64,000 nucleotides of DNA from Dictyobacter formicarum (GCF_016587435.1 NZ_BNJJ01000005.1:350701-414700); one strand, 5' to 3'; counted from the first letter of the stretch, positions 53,025-62,624 are shown. A program made the numbers and translations. Notes: generated from the sequence alone by a model not told the origin.

Positions 53025-54206
53025 CTAAACCTGTGCACGCTTTTTCCATAACTCACGCACGGTGCGACGCGCCCACGCGCAAGCCTCAAGGGTCGCAGCA
53101 ACATCTGGCTGTTCAATTGATTGATGGCGCTCTAAGACAGTCTCAATTATTTGGGCAATCTCCAGATAGCCAATTTTGCCAGTCAAGAATAATTCGACGG
53201 CTTCTTCATCGGCACCTACCAGGGCACAGGGATAAGTTCCACCACGCTTGCCAGCTTCAACTGCAAGTCGGAAACAGGGGAAGCGCGTCAGTTCCAGGTC
53301 CTCAAAATGCAACACGCCTACATCAGCCCAGCGCAGTTCACGAATAAAATCCGTGTCGGCGGATGCCAGGCGGTTGGGATACCCCAGGGCATTCATTATA
53401 GGGAGGTGCATGCTTGGCAAACTGGCTTGCATTTTGATAGAGCCGTCAACAAACTCGACCATCGAGTGAATGATACTTTCTGGATGCACCACTACTTCCA
53501 TCTTCTCATATGGTACACCAAAGAACCAATGAGACTCAATAACTTCCAGCGCCTTGTTCATTAAGGTTGCACTATCAATGGTGATCTTGGGCCCCATACT
53601 CCAGGTGGGATGGGCCAGGGCCTGCTTGACCGTAACCGTTTTGAGCTCCTCTAGAGGAGTAGCTCGGAAGGGCCCGCCCGATGCGGTTAAGAGGAGCCGA
53701 TGAATGTCTTTTTGCTCTTCTCCCCGTAAACACTGCCAGATGGCACTATGCTCACTATCAATAGGATAAATAGGCACACCAACCCGTTGGGCAGCCTGGG
53801 TTACAAGGTGACCTGCCATGACTAGAGTTTCTTTGTTGGCAAGCGCGATTGTCTTGCCAGCTCCGATTGCTGCCAGCGTGGGCATCAGGCCAACCAGGCC
53901 GGAGGTAGCGGCAACCAGGATATCGGCATCAGCATGGGTGGCAACGGCCAGCAGGCCCTGTTCGCCGAGCAAGGCCTGCGGCAACAGGCGCCGGGCTTTT
54001 GCCTCAACCTCAGGAGCATCAGCATAACAGGTAACCAGCTCAGGCTGAAACTCCTGCACTTGCTGTGCCAGCAAATCAACGTTGCTGCGCGCAGCCATAG
54101 CGACGATACGAAATTGTTCGGGAAAACGCCGCACGACATCGAGGGTTTGCCGCCCGATAGATCCTGTGCTTCCTAGTAAAGCAATACGTTTAGGGAACGT
54201 TGTCAT
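53025..54206 (-). CDS. dxr: 1-Deoxy-D-xylulose 5-phosphate reductoisomerase
   Basis: The 393-residue enzyme starts at ATG 54206. NADPH-binding 'LLGSTGSIGRQTLDVVRRFP' opens the chain; 'ALANKETLVMAGHLV', 'PIDSEHSAIWQCLRGE', 'LTASGGPFR' and 'HPTWSMGPKITIDSATLMNK' carry the Mg ligands (Asp, two Glu) and the substrate-binding Ser, Lys and His. It converts DXP to MEP, the first committed step of the MEP pathway. It lies 91 bases before rseP and about 313 bases after cdsA. The ribosome site before the ATG is weak. Confidence 0.96.
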   Translation of the reverse strand: MTTFPKRIALLGSTGSIGRQTLDVVRRFPEQFRIVAMAARSNVDLLAQQVQEFQPELVTCYADAPEVEAKARRLLPQALLGEQGLLAVATHADADILVAATSGLVGLMPTLAAIGAGKTIALANKETLVMAGHLVTQAAQRVGVPIYPIDSEHSAIWQCLRGEEQKDIHRLLLTASGGPFRATPLEELKTVTVKQALAHPTWSMGPKITIDSATLMNKALEVIESHWFFGVPYEKMEVVVHPESIIHSMVEFVDGSIKMQASLPSMHLPIMNALGYPNRLASADTDFIRELRWADVGVLHFEDLELTRFPCFRLAVEAGKRGGTYPCALVGADEEAVELFLTGKIGYLEIAQIIETVLERHQSIEQPDVAATLEACAWARRTVRELWKKRAQV

Positions 54207-54519
54207 GAGAACTCAACCTATGATATATATTTGCTTACTTACATTCTGTAAGTAATGTCTCAGTTTAGTCTTTCATCCAGATTATAGCATGTATGAGCCA
54301 GGATTTTGCGTTTTGAACAATCTGGCTATTGGCTAAAAAGGTTTTTTTGTGTTTTACCGCCATCAGGCAACACTACCAAAACCAGAGAGGCGGCCGCGCC
54401 TCAAAAATCTCTCGAGGGAAGATAACCCTCGTCCTTCACAGAATGCGATATTTGTAGTGCGCCACACACTTTTCTGGTGTGAGGACGAGATATGAAGCGG
54501 GCTATCCGGGCTATCTGGG
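54207..54519. other. Intergenic region between cdsA and dxr
   Basis: These 313 bases have a GAGGCG/CGCCTC palindrome near 54389, a CACAC/GTGTG hairpin near 54460-54480 and the end of a 10-base tandem repeat overlapping the cdsA stop. No gene is seen. A separate promoter for dxr is possible here. Confidence 0.55.
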
Positions 54520-54525
54520 CTATCT
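54498..54525. repeat. Three-copy 10-base tandem repeat at the end of cdsA
   Basis: CGGGCTATC[C/T] repeats three times (54498-54525, last copy one base shorter). The cdsA stop codon lies within the repeat. It is probably a replication-slippage feature. Confidence 0.7.
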
Positions 54526-55425
54526 AAAAAATAGTGAGAAGACGTAGACCACAAAAACGGCGAAGAGCAGGCTATCAATACGATCTAGCATGCCACCATG
54601 GCCTGGCATAATCTGGCCGCTATCTTTGACGTGCATCTGACGTTTAATCAGAGACTCGGCCAGGTCTCCCAAGGTGGCTGCGGCTCCTATCAGTAATCCC
54701 AGCACAATAGCAAAATACCAGGGTACACCTAAGGGGACAACAGTGAAAAGCAGACTGGCAATAATAGAGAGCACCAGTCCACCGGCGACACCCTCCCACG
54801 TTTTAGCAGGACTGATATGAGGAGCCATTTTGTGACGCCCCAGGTAGCGTCCTGAGAAGAAGGCTGCTCCATCAAAGCCCCAGACGCCCAGAAGGGTGAT
54901 CAGGAGCCACCAGACGCCTCGGGGCAGGGTGACCCACCAGCCTTGCATAGGGTGCAGCACACCTACTTCATAACCACGCAGTAATAAGAAATAGCTCATC
55001 GACCAGCCCAGATACATGGGCACGGCCAATGTCAATGCCCAGTCCATCAGGGTGCCCTCCAATTGCTTACGCGCAAAGAGCCAGCAAAAGGAAAGAACAA
55101 CCGAGGCCCCCAGACCTATCTGCAGTATCATTAACTGTCGGGACGGAAACATAGCCGAACTCAGGAAAAGCACACTGAGCGCGTAGCTCATCACTGTCAA
55201 TGGGTGATAACCGGCTTTGCGTAACATCGTGTGCAGCTCAATTGTCCCCATTACAACAACCGCCAGGCATGCCAGAAAGGCCCACCAGCCACCAAACCAG
55301 ACAAAGAGGAGAACAACAGGCATCATAATACCTGCGGTCAACCAGCGTTGGCCTACAGATGTATTCGCTTTTTTCTCGGGCTCAGTTATACCCGCATTAC
55401 TATTCTGCTTACTTGTGCCTTGCAA
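54520..55425 (-). CDS. cdsA: Phosphatidate cytidylyltransferase
   Basis: The 301-residue membrane protein starts at TTG 55425, which is supported by GAGGAG eight bases upstream. It has about eight membrane helices, and the CdsA signature near the C-terminus: 'SPAKTWEGVAGGL', 'LAESLIKRQMHVKDSG', 'MPGHGGMLDRIDSLLFA' with the Asp residues that bind metal. It makes CDP-diacylglycerol from phosphatidic acid and CTP, the entry to all phospholipids. It does not directly follow uppS: a terminator at 55643-55690 lies between, so cdsA probably has its own promoter. Confidence 0.95.
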   Translation of the reverse strand: MQGTSKQNSNAGITEPEKKANTSVGQRWLTAGIMMPVVLLFVWFGGWWAFLACLAVVVMGTIELHTMLRKAGYHPLTVMSYALSVLFLSSAMFPSRQLMILQIGLGASVVLSFCWLFARKQLEGTLMDWALTLAVPMYLGWSMSYFLLLRGYEVGVLHPMQGWWVTLPRGVWWLLITLLGVWGFDGAAFFSGRYLGRHKMAPHISPAKTWEGVAGGLVLSIIASLLFTVVPLGVPWYFAIVLGLLIGAAATLGDLAESLIKRQMHVKDSGQIMPGHGGMLDRIDSLLFAVFVVYVFSLFFR

Positions 55426-55642
55426 ACAATTTACTCCTCAGTCAAGCTATAGGTTATTCTAACATACACAGAAAATAACATGTTTCCAGATGCGATCGCA
55501 TTATTTACAATCCCTTGGTAATACAGTAATCTGCGTAGAATTGACCTTCGGCAGCTCCATCCATGCGAGCGCTGCTCGACCAGGATTCCCTATGTACCTG
55601 CGCATAGGTATTATGCATGTAGCGCCAAAACAATGCAAAAAA

Positions 55643-55690
55643 ATAGAATACGTAGAGCAGTTCCTGGTTAGTGGTCTCTACGTATTCTAT
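55643..55690 (-). terminator. Intrinsic terminator after uppS
   Basis: A 15-base perfect stem (55643-55657 and 55676-55690) with an 18-base loop. Read on the - strand it is followed by a run of seven T. It ends the rpsB-to-uppS side before cdsA. The stem begins ten bases downstream of the uppS stop. Confidence 0.9.
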
Positions 55691-55699
55691 CACCGTTCC

Positions 55700-56488
55700 T
55701 TACTTGGAGGGAACGTCTAAACGACCAAAACGGCGCTGGCGCTGATTATAACTTTCCAGGGCCGCCATCAAATCTTCATGCCCAAAATCAGGCCAGAGTG
55801 TTGAGGTAGCATAATATTCGCTGTAGGCAGATTGCCAGAGCAAGAAATTGCTCACCCGCATCTCGCCAGCGGTACGAATTACCAGATCAGGATCGGGCAA
55901 GTCGCGGGTATATAAATAAGAACTAATCAATTCTTCATTGATCGTCTCAGGGTCACGTCCATCGGCGATAATCTGCCTGACTGCGTCCACCAGCTCAGCA
56001 CGTCCTCCATAATTAAAGCAAACATTCAAGCCAATGCGTGTATTATCCTTTGTCAATTCAATTGACTCATGCACAGCCTGCTGAATGTCAGGAGACAGAT
56101 CATACAATCGACCAAGATGGCGCAAACGAACCCCATCACGGTGGAGTTTTTCTAAATCCGAGCGAATGGTCTCCCAGAAGAGACGCATCAAACCGTCAAC
56201 TTCATGCTGTGGGCGTCCCCAATTCTCGGTAGAAAACGCATACACACTGAGCATTTCAATATTTTCGTCTGCAGCACACTCGACGACCCGTCGGAGTGCG
56301 GTTACGCCCGCTTTGTGTCCTGCCAGACGCGGCAAATGCCGCTTGTTGGCCCAGCGCCCATTGCCATCCATAATGATGGCAATGTGGCGGACTGGCTGTT
56401 TCTGCGGCTCAGATGCGATAAGGGACGTCTGCGCTAAATTCTTCTCTTTTCCTTTTATGGATGAAAAGAGTTGTTGCATCTTGGTCAA
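55700..56488 (-). CDS. uppS: Isoprenyl (undecaprenyl) diphosphate synthase
   Basis: The 262-residue enzyme starts at TTG 56488 with GGAGG seven bases upstream; an ATG three codons later has a spacing that is too long. The first 30 residues are an extension. The cis-prenyltransferase core has 'HIAIIMDGNGRWANKR' (catalytic Asp), 'GHKAGVTALRRVVE', 'LSVYAFSTENWGRP', 'NVCFNYGGRAELVDA' and 'DLPDPDLVIRTAGEMRVSNFL'. It adds isoprene units to farnesyl diphosphate to make the C55 carrier for wall and capsule polymers, which links this block to the polysaccharide locus. It follows frr after two bases. Confidence 0.96.
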   Translation of the reverse strand: MTKMQQLFSSIKGKEKNLAQTSLIASEPQKQPVRHIAIIMDGNGRWANKRHLPRLAGHKAGVTALRRVVECAADENIEMLSVYAFSTENWGRPQHEVDGLMRLFWETIRSDLEKLHRDGVRLRHLGRLYDLSPDIQQAVHESIELTKDNTRIGLNVCFNYGGRAELVDAVRQIIADGRDPETINEELISSYLYTRDLPDPDLVIRTAGEMRVSNFLLWQSAYSEYYATSTLWPDFGHEDLMAALESYNQRQRRFGRLDVPSK

Positions 56489-56490
56489 AG

Positions 56491-57048
56491 TTAGACCTCC
56501 AGGATCTCCAGTTCCTTTGATTTTCCGATCTTATCCATCTCGTCAATGTAGCGATCGGTGAGCTTCTGCAGTTTATCGGTACTGCGCTTCAGCTCATCTT
56601 CGGAAACTTCTTTTTTCTTTTCACGGTCGCGCATCTTATCCTGTACATCACGGCGAATGTTGCGGATAGCGACCTTATGCTCATCAGATTTCTTATGTAG
56701 AGTCTTTACCAGGTCACGACGGCGCTCCTCACTCATGGGAGGAATGACCAGGCGAATGACTTGCCCATCATTGTTCGGGTTAATACCCAGATCCGATTTC
56801 TGAATCGCTTTCTCGATATCAACCAACATGTGTTTGTCCCAGGGTTGAATAACCAGGAGACGAGCCTCTGGTACAGAGACCGAAGCCACCTGATTAATAG
56901 GCGTTGGTGCGCCATAGTAGTCAATCGTAATGCGATCAATTAAAGCAGCGCTCGCCCGACCGGCACGAATAGCATTGAGGTCCTGTTTCAAGGCCTCAAT
57001 GGCCTTTTGCATCCGTCGTTCTGCATCCCCAAGTAAATCTGCTGTCAT
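56491..57048 (-). CDS. frr: Ribosome recycling factor
   Basis: The 185-residue protein starts at ATG 57048 with AAAGGGAG upstream; the frame is open 13 codons further. The start agrees with family members ('MTADLLGDAERRMQKAIEAL'). 'GRASAALIDRITIDYYGAPTPINQVASV' (partial) and 'PEARLLVIQPWDK' form the flexible domain, and 'RRDLVKTLHKKSDEHKVAIRN' the long helices. It splits post-termination ribosomes with EF-G. Its TAA is two bases before uppS, so the two are translationally close. Confidence 0.96.
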   Translation of the reverse strand: MTADLLGDAERRMQKAIEALKQDLNAIRAGRASAALIDRITIDYYGAPTPINQVASVSVPEARLLVIQPWDKHMLVDIEKAIQKSDLGINPNNDGQVIRLVIPPMSEERRRDLVKTLHKKSDEHKVAIRNIRRDVQDKMRDREKKKEVSEDELKRSTDKLQKLTDRYIDEMDKIGKSKELEILEV

Positions 57049-57133
57049 TGCATACTCCCTTTGTTCTAGGTACAATATGCACCTCAAAAACGGGACGTGA
57101 CGAGAGGTGTGGTGCAGTAAGCTTACTACACTC

Positions 57134-57868
57134 CTAGACCGGTTCTTTCACGTCAGTAGAGACCAGTGTACCACACTTTTCTCCATGCATAATGGCTTCC
57201 AGTGCTCCAGGTTGGTGCAGGTTGAAAACCATGATCGGCATGTTGTTATCTTTACATAATGACAATGCGGTACTATCCATAACTTTTAAACCCATGTTCA
57301 ACGCCTGCATATAACTCAGATCGGAGAACCGGCGAGCTTGCGGGTTACGCATCGGGTCATCGTCATAGATCCCATCCACTTTGGTCGCTTTGAGCAGCAC
57401 TTGCGCATTTAACTCGACAGCGCGCAATGCAGCAGCCGTATCGGTGGTAAAGAACGGATTTCCACTACCAGCCGCCAGGATCACCACACGCCCCTTTTCC
57501 AGGTGGCGTACCGCGCGGCGACGGATGAATGGTTCGGCCACCGGAGGCATTTCAATCGCGGTCTGAACCCGTGTGCTAATGCCGATTTTTTCCATTGCAT
57601 CCTGCATTACCAGTGAGTTCATGACTGTTGCTAACATACCAACATAGTCTGCAGTACCACGATCAATACCGGTCGCGGCAGCATCTACACCGCGCCACAT
57701 ATTACCGCCTCCAATAACCATGGCGATCTCAACACCCAGATCATGGACACGCTTGACCTCGCCGGCAATCCGCCGTACTGTCTCGGCATCAATTCCTGAT
57801 CCCTGAGCTCCAAGCGCTTCACCACTCAGCTTGAGTAGAATACGCCGATATTTTGTCTCGACTGACAT
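57134..57868 (-). CDS. pyrH: UMP kinase
   Basis: The 244-residue protein starts at ATG 57868 (MSVETKYRR) with GGGAG about ten bases upstream; the frame extends 21 codons upstream but lacks conservation. The amino-acid kinase fold has '[13 protein letters not shown]', '[10 protein letters not shown]', '[18 protein letters not shown]' and '[21 protein letters not shown]'. It phosphorylates UMP to UDP and is usually regulated by UTP and GTP. It lies between tsf and frr, the usual order rpsB-tsf-pyrH-frr. Confidence 0.96.
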   Translation of the reverse strand: MSVETKYRRILLKLSGEALGAQGSGIDAETVRRIAGEVKRVHDLGVEIAMVIGGGNMWRGVDAAATGIDRGTADYVGMLATVMNSLVMQDAMEKIGISTRVQTAIEMPPVAEPFIRRRAVRHLEKGRVVILAAGSGNPFFTTDTAAALRAVELNAQVLLKATKVDGIYDDDPMRNPQARRFSDLSYMQALNMGLKVMDSTALSLCKDNNMPIMVFNLHQPGALEAIMHGEKCGTLVSTDVKEPV

Positions 57869-57934
57869 CTTTACCGTTCTCCCTTGTGCGCGACCGTGAG
57901 GGACGCCTCTTCGTTTGTTATTACAATCCACATA

Positions 57935-57975
57935 GGATATTCCTTCTCTCTCACTGTGACGGAGAAGGAATATCC
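57935..57975. terminator. Hairpin between tsf and pyrH
   Basis: GGATATTCCTTCTC (57935-57948) pairs perfectly with 57962-57975 around a 13-base loop. It sits just beyond the tsf stop and has no U-tract, so it may pause or process the transcript more than end it. Confidence 0.55.
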
Positions 57976-58013
57976 ATCCGAGCTAGGCCCGAAGGAGGGT
58001 AGTCCGGAAAAAA

Positions 58014-58610
58014 CTACTCACCCAAAGCAAAGCGGCTAAAACGGCGGACAATGATGTTCTCGCCGGTTTCAGCAATCACTTTACGCACAAGGTCACCGAT
58101 CGTTACTGACTCATCTTTTACCCAGGGCTGCATCATCAGAACCTGAGCGCTGAACTCTTTTTTGAGTTTGCCACTGAAGACTTCTTCGCGGCGAGCCTCA
58201 GGGACACGAGCCATCGAAGGGTCTTCAGCGAATTTCTGGCGCGCGGCCTCAATAACTTCAGCCGGGACATCTTCGTAATTGATATACTGGGGAGCAACGC
58301 CCACAATCTGCAGAGCCAGGTCGTTAGCCAGGTTGCGGAAGCTTTCGCTACGGGCTACGAAGTCCGTGCTACAGTTGAGCTCTATCAACACACCAACACG
58401 ATTGTTGTGGTGTACATACGAGAAGACACCACCCTCTTTGGTCTCACGACCAGCGGTTACCATCTTTTCAGCTTTTTTGTCACGGCGTGCTTCCAGATAT
58501 TTGACTGCGTCATCCCAGGATTTCGCTTCGGATAGAGCGTTTTTACAATCCGCAAATGTCGCACCAGTCTCTTCACGCAACTTTTTTACGTCTGTAGCTG
58601 CGAATTCCAT
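58014..58610 (-). CDS. tsf: Elongation factor Ts (short form)
   Basis: The 198-residue protein starts at ATG 58610 with GAGGAG upstream. It opens with the UBA-like part 'VKKLREETGATFADCKNAL' and contains the core 'TDFVARSESFRNLANDLALQIV' (partial). It ends after one core subdomain plus 'PWVKDESVTIGDLV', like the short EF-Ts of Thermus and Chloroflexi, and not the roughly 280-residue E. coli form. It catalyses GDP exchange on EF-Tu. It lies 222 bases after rpsB; no gene is seen in that gap. Confidence 0.96.
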   Translation of the reverse strand: MEFAATDVKKLREETGATFADCKNALSEAKSWDDAVKYLEARRDKKAEKMVTAGRETKEGGVFSYVHHNNRVGVLIELNCSTDFVARSESFRNLANDLALQIVGVAPQYINYEDVPAEVIEAARQKFAEDPSMARVPEARREEVFSGKLKKEFSAQVLMMQPWVKDESVTIGDLVRKVIAETGENIIVRRFSRFALGE

Positions 58611-58832
58611 AACGTTGGTTTCTCCTCAATCTTTATGTATGATACTCAGATCTAAATAGCAGTACAACAACTGCCGTCCATCTTTTTTGGCTCTGAGTGC
58701 TTGACAAATGGAAAATGTAGTGATCACACGCTCAAATCGCGTGTCAAAAAGCATAATATATTACACAAAAAGGCGGGAGTCAGAGGCGCTTATGCCCCTT
58801 TTCTCCCACCGAAACAATCTGTTTGGTTTTGA

Positions 58833-59684
58833 CTAATGAGCCTCTTTAGAAACCAGTTCTGGCTCAACAGCAGGGGTAGCAATCTCGGCTTCAGGTGCCT
58901 CAGCAACCGGTGCGGCCTCAGGCTCTGCGGCTGGCGCTGCAGCAGCCTCTACTGGTGCTTCAGTTTCACCGGTCTCGACGTCTTTCTGCTGGGCTTCGAG
59001 TTCACGACGGCCCTCGACAGCAGCATCGGCAATTTTTGCACAGAGCAGGCGAACCGCACGAATGGCGTCGTCGTTAGCAGGGATCGGGTAATCCATCTCA
59101 TCGGGATCACAGTTGGTGTCTGCCAGAGCGATGACAGGAATTTCCAGGCGACGAGCTTCCATCACTGCAGTGCGCTCTTTACGGGTGTCGATGATAAAGA
59201 TAGCACTTGGTAAGCGGCGCATATCTTTGATGCCGCCCAGGATACGCTCCAGGCGCAGGATCTCGTCCTGCATGTGCTGGACCTCTTTTTTGGGCAGGCG
59301 CTCAAAATCGCCGCGGTCGCGGCGCTCTTCAAGACTACGCAGATAGGTGATACGAGACTGAATGGTTTTGAAGTTGGTTAACATACCACCAAGCCAGCGC
59401 TGATTGACATAGAACATTCCGCAGCGCTTGGCCTCTTCAGCCACTGCTTCCTGGGCCTGTTTCTTGGTGCCAACAAAGAGCAAAGTTCCACCATTAGCAA
59501 CCAGTTGCTCAACGAACTTGTAGGCGTCGTTAAGGCGAGTTACCGTTTGCTGGAGGTCGATGATATGAATGCCGTTGCGGTCCATAAAGATAAACTGCTG
59601 CATCTTAGGATTCCAACGACGTGTCTGGTGGCCAAAATGAACACCAGCTTCCAACAACTGTTTCATGGAAATGATATTAGCCAA
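58833..59684 (-). CDS. rpsB: 30S ribosomal protein S2
   Basis: The 283-residue protein starts at TTG 59684 with AGGGAGG six bases upstream. Family signatures: '[20 protein letters not shown]', '[16 protein letters not shown]' (FIFMDRNG), '[17 protein letters not shown]' and '[17 protein letters not shown]'. The C-terminus has a long Ala/Glu/Pro-rich extension after about residue 225 that is not part of the fold. It binds the 30S head late in assembly. It begins the rpsB-tsf-pyrH-frr-uppS block; a promoter is predicted at 59866-59894. Confidence 0.97.
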   Translation of the reverse strand: MANIISMKQLLEAGVHFGHQTRRWNPKMQQFIFMDRNGIHIIDLQQTVTRLNDAYKFVEQLVANGGTLLFVGTKKQAQEAVAEEAKRCGMFYVNQRWLGGMLTNFKTIQSRITYLRSLEERRDRGDFERLPKKEVQHMQDEILRLERILGGIKDMRRLPSAIFIIDTRKERTAVMEARRLEIPVIALADTNCDPDEMDYPIPANDDAIRAVRLLCAKIADAAVEGRRELEAQQKDVETGETEAPVEAAAAPAAEPEAAPVAEAPEAEIATPAVEPELVSKEAH

Positions 59685-60316
59685 AAACGGACCTCCCTTG
59701 ATCCTCCGCTCTCACTTTACGGCGCCAGGGTCCCCTAAGGTATATTTGCTTACTCCAAACCTCAGTAGAAGTTATGGACCCCAGGGTCAGCGCTATTTCA
59801 GAGAGCGTGTGTATTTATTGTGTTTTTTTCAGCAGGCGAACAGCTCTCGCCCACTTTGCCAGTGAAGTATAGCACAGAGCTTCTATGGACGCAAGAAATT
59901 TGACCGCATCTCCTCGTGAACGCAAAAATAGAGTATACTATGAAAAGATGCATCTTGTTTTTTCATTATGTATCTTTATATCTCATAAGAGAATAGGGTA
60001 AAAAATGGGAGTGTGGATGATGCGCAGAAAAATATATTATTACCGAGTACGTTTAATTGCGGATGCCTTACCATCTTGCTCTTGTATTTCTTTTCTTGCC
60101 CGCATGCCTACTCCTGATCCTCCCCCCCTTTTTCACCGCGCTCCTGCCGCCAGAGGGCTACCACGCAAAATTCTACTCCTAAAAATAGGTGAACACCGTC
60201 CGCTTCTTGAATTCGAGCGTATAGTATAAAGTGAGAGTACACATTTCTAGCTAATTGGTAATGTGACGCTCATACCATTTTCAGGGGTTGCAGAAGTAGA
60301 AAGGGATTGAAAACAG
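59685..60316. other. Divergent intergenic region: rpsB leader and regulator promoter region
   Basis: The left part is the rpsB leader of about 180 bases with inverted GGGTCC/GGACCC pairs near 59729 and 59774. The rpsB promoter is at 59866-59894. The right part is the upstream region of the NarL-type regulator gene. A 74-codon frame at 60005-60229 (+), after AATAGGG, has low-complexity Pro/Arg sequence and no family resemblance; I do not call it a gene. Confidence 0.55.
59866..59894 (-). promoter_or_regulatory. Predicted rpsB promoter
   Basis: On the - strand a -35 box TTGCGT (59889-59894) and a -10 box TATACT (59866-59871) are separated by 17 bases. Transcription would begin near 59859, leaving a leader of about 175 bases before rpsB. 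Confidence 0.65.
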
Positions 60317-61048
60317 ATGGTAAAAGTTCTGATCGTTGATGACCATTCGTTGATGCGTCGCGCGGTACGCGAAGTAATTGAAAAAGAGCAAGAAATGTGT
60401 GTGGTGGCCGAGGCCTGTAACGGGCACGAGGCCGAAATACAGGCGGCTGAAACACAGCCCGATGTTATTCTCATGGATGTAGATATGCCTGACTGCACAG
60501 GCTTTGAGGCGACTGAGCGTGTGCTGGCCTGTTCTCCCCATTCACGTGTGGTGATTTTTACCTCCTCTCATCAGGAACAGTTACTCTTTCAGGCGATCCA
60601 AAAAGGGGCCATGGGCTATATTACCAAGGATATAGAGCCTGATGCTTTGATCCATGCTATTCGCTGTGCCGCTCGCAATGATCTCTGTATTCCTGGTGCC
60701 TTCGCGACTCAGGTACTTACCTACCTGCGCTCCTCCTGGAAAACCCATGCTGGTTACGGCGGTATGTTATCTTCCTCCATCTCTTATCGCACTCCACGCC
60801 GTACCGCCCATGTGACAATTACAGGCGAGTCCGGTTTAAGCGACACTGGTAGCAATTTGCCACGCCCATTGACTGAACGTGAAAAGCAAATTCTCGATCT
60901 GATGCGCAAGGGCCGCAAAAATCGCGAGATCGCCCTGGAACTATCGATTGCAGAGTCTACTGTGCATAAACACGTGCAGAATATCTTTGAGAAATTGCAC
61001 GCACGTAATCGCACCGAGGCAATCTATTTGACCAGTGTTGAAGGCTAA
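60317..61048 (+). CDS. NarL/FixJ-family response regulator
   Basis: The 243-residue protein starts at ATG 60317 with AAAGGGA upstream. The receiver domain (1-120) has 'LIVDDHSLMRRAVREVI', the phospho-acceptor in 'VILMDVDMPDCTGFEATE', 'VVIFTSSHQEQ' and 'GYITKDIEPDALIHAI'. A linker leads to a LuxR-type helix-turn-helix, 'PLTEREKQILDLMRKGRKNREIA' (partial) followed by 'STVHKHVQNIFEKLHARNR'. It is a DNA-binding regulator activated by phosphorylation. No sensor kinase is adjacent. The Crp-type regulator starts about 54 bases downstream. Confidence 0.94.
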   Translation: MVKVLIVDDHSLMRRAVREVIEKEQEMCVVAEACNGHEAEIQAAETQPDVILMDVDMPDCTGFEATERVLACSPHSRVVIFTSSHQEQLLFQAIQKGAMGYITKDIEPDALIHAIRCAARNDLCIPGAFATQVLTYLRSSWKTHAGYGGMLSSSISYRTPRRTAHVTITGESGLSDTGSNLPRPLTEREKQILDLMRKGRKNREIALELSIAESTVHKHVQNIFEKLHARNRTEAIYLTSVEG

Positions 61049-61102
61049 GTATCATCAAACGCATATGTTACAATGGATAGTGTTCATCATAGAAAAGAAG
61101 AG

Positions 61103-61897
61103 ATGTCACTATCATATAGGACAATATACGTGCGAGAAAAACGAACGAGCCACTCCGGAATGGTGCGCCTCCAATCAGATCAGGTGGAGGATAAAACCTC
61201 ATTCCTGGCTCAGGTAGCCATTTTTCAACATTTCAGTGCACAGGATCTCAGCGCGATCGAACAGAGTATCACTTCATTACCTTGCTCGCCGGGGCGCATT
61301 CTCTACCGTCCCGGTGATGTCAGTAATGCGCTCTTCTTTGTGAAAAGTGGGCGCATCCAGCTCTACCATCTTTCTACCGATGGCAGGAAATTAATTACGG
61401 CGACGCTGGAAACGGGCGCATGCTTCGGAGAACAAGTACTCTGCACTCCCAATATCTCTACCAGCTTCGCCGAAGCGATCGACGCAGCCACCCTCTACCT
61501 GCTTAATAAAACTGATATCGAGCAACTGCTACAGCATAATACAGCAGTCGCTGGTGCGCTACTGCAACTGATGGGCCAACGCCTGACCGGGCTTGAGGAT
61601 CAGTTGATTAATACGACCTTCAAAAGCGTTACCGCGCGCCTGGCAGAGCTCTTGCTCCAGCTCGCTACAGTTCAGGGTAAGGAGTTCAATGGACTGGCCG
61701 TCAATGGTTTCAGCCATGAAGACCTGGCCGATCGCCTGGGTGTGTACCGCGAAACGGTCAGTACGGCACTACGTGAATTAAAAGATGTGCGCGCCATTCA
61801 GTTGGGGAGAAAACATATTGCTATCCGCCAGCCTGATTTGTTACGGCAATTGGCCCAGACAAATAGCAAGTCAGGACTACATCGACGAGAGCATTGA
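61103..61897 (+). CDS. Crp/Fnr-family transcriptional regulator
   Basis: The 264-residue form starts at ATG 61103 with AAGAAGAG just before it; another ATG at 61073 lacks a ribosome site. Residues 40-150 are a cyclic-nucleotide-binding fold ('[16 protein letters not shown]', '[22 protein letters not shown]' partial, 'CFGEQVLC'). Residues 175-250 hold a helix-turn-helix '[20 protein letters not shown]' and '[12 protein letters not shown]'. No Fnr-type cysteine cluster is obvious at the N-terminus. The effector is unknown. It overlaps the ABC ATPase start by one base (TGATG), so the two are translationally linked. Confidence 0.9.
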   Translation: MSLSYRTIYVREKRTSHSGMVRLQSDQVEDKTSFLAQVAIFQHFSAQDLSAIEQSITSLPCSPGRILYRPGDVSNALFFVKSGRIQLYHLSTDGRKLITATLETGACFGEQVLCTPNISTSFAEAIDAATLYLLNKTDIEQLLQHNTAVAGALLQLMGQRLTGLEDQLINTTFKSVTARLAELLLQLATVQGKEFNGLAVNGFSHEDLADRLGVYRETVSTALRELKDVRAIQLGRKHIAIRQPDLLRQLAQTNSKSGLHRREH

Positions 61898-62562
61898 TGG
61901 TTATCAAAGCACAGCATGTCAAAAAAATTTATCGCAGTGGGCAGCTGCGAATTGAGGCTTTAAGTGATATTTCACTGGAAATAGCGCAGGGAGAGATGGT
62001 CGCGGTAATGGGACCCAGCGGCTGTGGGAAAACAACCCTGCTTAATTGCTTATCAGGATTAGATACGATCGATGAGGGCGATATCTACATCCGGGGCGAT
62101 AATCTACGCGATCTCAGCGAACGGGAGCGCACAGCCTATCGCGCACAGCATATGGGTTTTATCTTTCAAGATTTCAATTTATTGCCGGTACTCTCAGCGG
62201 TAGAAAACGTGGAGTTACCATTGCTGGTCACACGCGTTCCCAGTCAAAAAGCCAGGCGACGCGCACTGGAGATGCTCGATATCGTTGATCTGAGTGATCG
62301 CGCACGCCATCGGCCCGCAGAGCTATCTGGAGGCCAGCGTCAACGTGTCACGATAGCGCGCGCCCTGGTGAACAATCCTGCCCTGGTCTGGGCCGATGAA
62401 CCAACGGGCAATCTGGATAGCACGACCGCGAGCGATATTATGAATTTGCTGCTCCAGCTCAATCGGGAGCAACAACAGACGTTTGTGATCGTCACCCATG
62501 CACATGATATCGGTGAGCAGGTGCACCGCATTATCTCGATGCGCGACGGCAAAATCGTCTAA
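61897..62562 (+). CDS. ABC transporter ATP-binding protein (LolD/MacB type)
   Basis: The 221-residue protein starts at ATG 61897, coupled to the Crp-type gene. Walker A '[14 protein letters not shown]', Q-loop '[12 protein letters not shown]', signature '[16 protein letters not shown]', Walker B '[13 protein letters not shown]' and the H-loop 'IVTHAHDI' are complete. The family works with FtsX/MacB-type permeases in extracting lipoproteins, peptides or antibiotics from the membrane. No permease follows: the next gene (dxs) is convergent, beyond a strong terminator. It is therefore an orphan ATPase that must use a permease encoded elsewhere, or act in some other way. Confidence 0.92.
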   Translation: MVIKAQHVKKIYRSGQLRIEALSDISLEIAQGEMVAVMGPSGCGKTTLLNCLSGLDTIDEGDIYIRGDNLRDLSERERTAYRAQHMGFIFQDFNLLPVLSAVENVELPLLVTRVPSQKARRRALEMLDIVDLSDRARHRPAELSGGQRQRVTIARALVNNPALVWADEPTGNLDSTTASDIMNLLLQLNREQQQTFVIVTHAHDIGEQVHRIISMRDGKIV

Positions 62563-62574
62563 GAAAGAGTGCAC

Positions 62575-62616
62575 TGGTATGTCCAGATTTCTCTCTTAAG
62601 AAATCTGGACATACCA
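62575..62616. terminator. Bidirectional intrinsic terminator
   Basis: An 18-base perfect inverted repeat (62575-62592 and 62599-62616) with a six-base loop lies between the convergent ABC ATPase and dxs genes. The T-tract is interrupted, but pyrimidine-rich sequence follows. Confidence 0.8.
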
Positions 62617-62624
62617 TCCCTTCT

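Noticed and set aside
60005..60229. 74-codon + strand frame between rpsB and the NarL-type regulator
   Set aside because: AATAGGG precedes the ATG, but the protein is Pro/Arg-rich low complexity without family resemblance or evidence of coding; left as undetermined.
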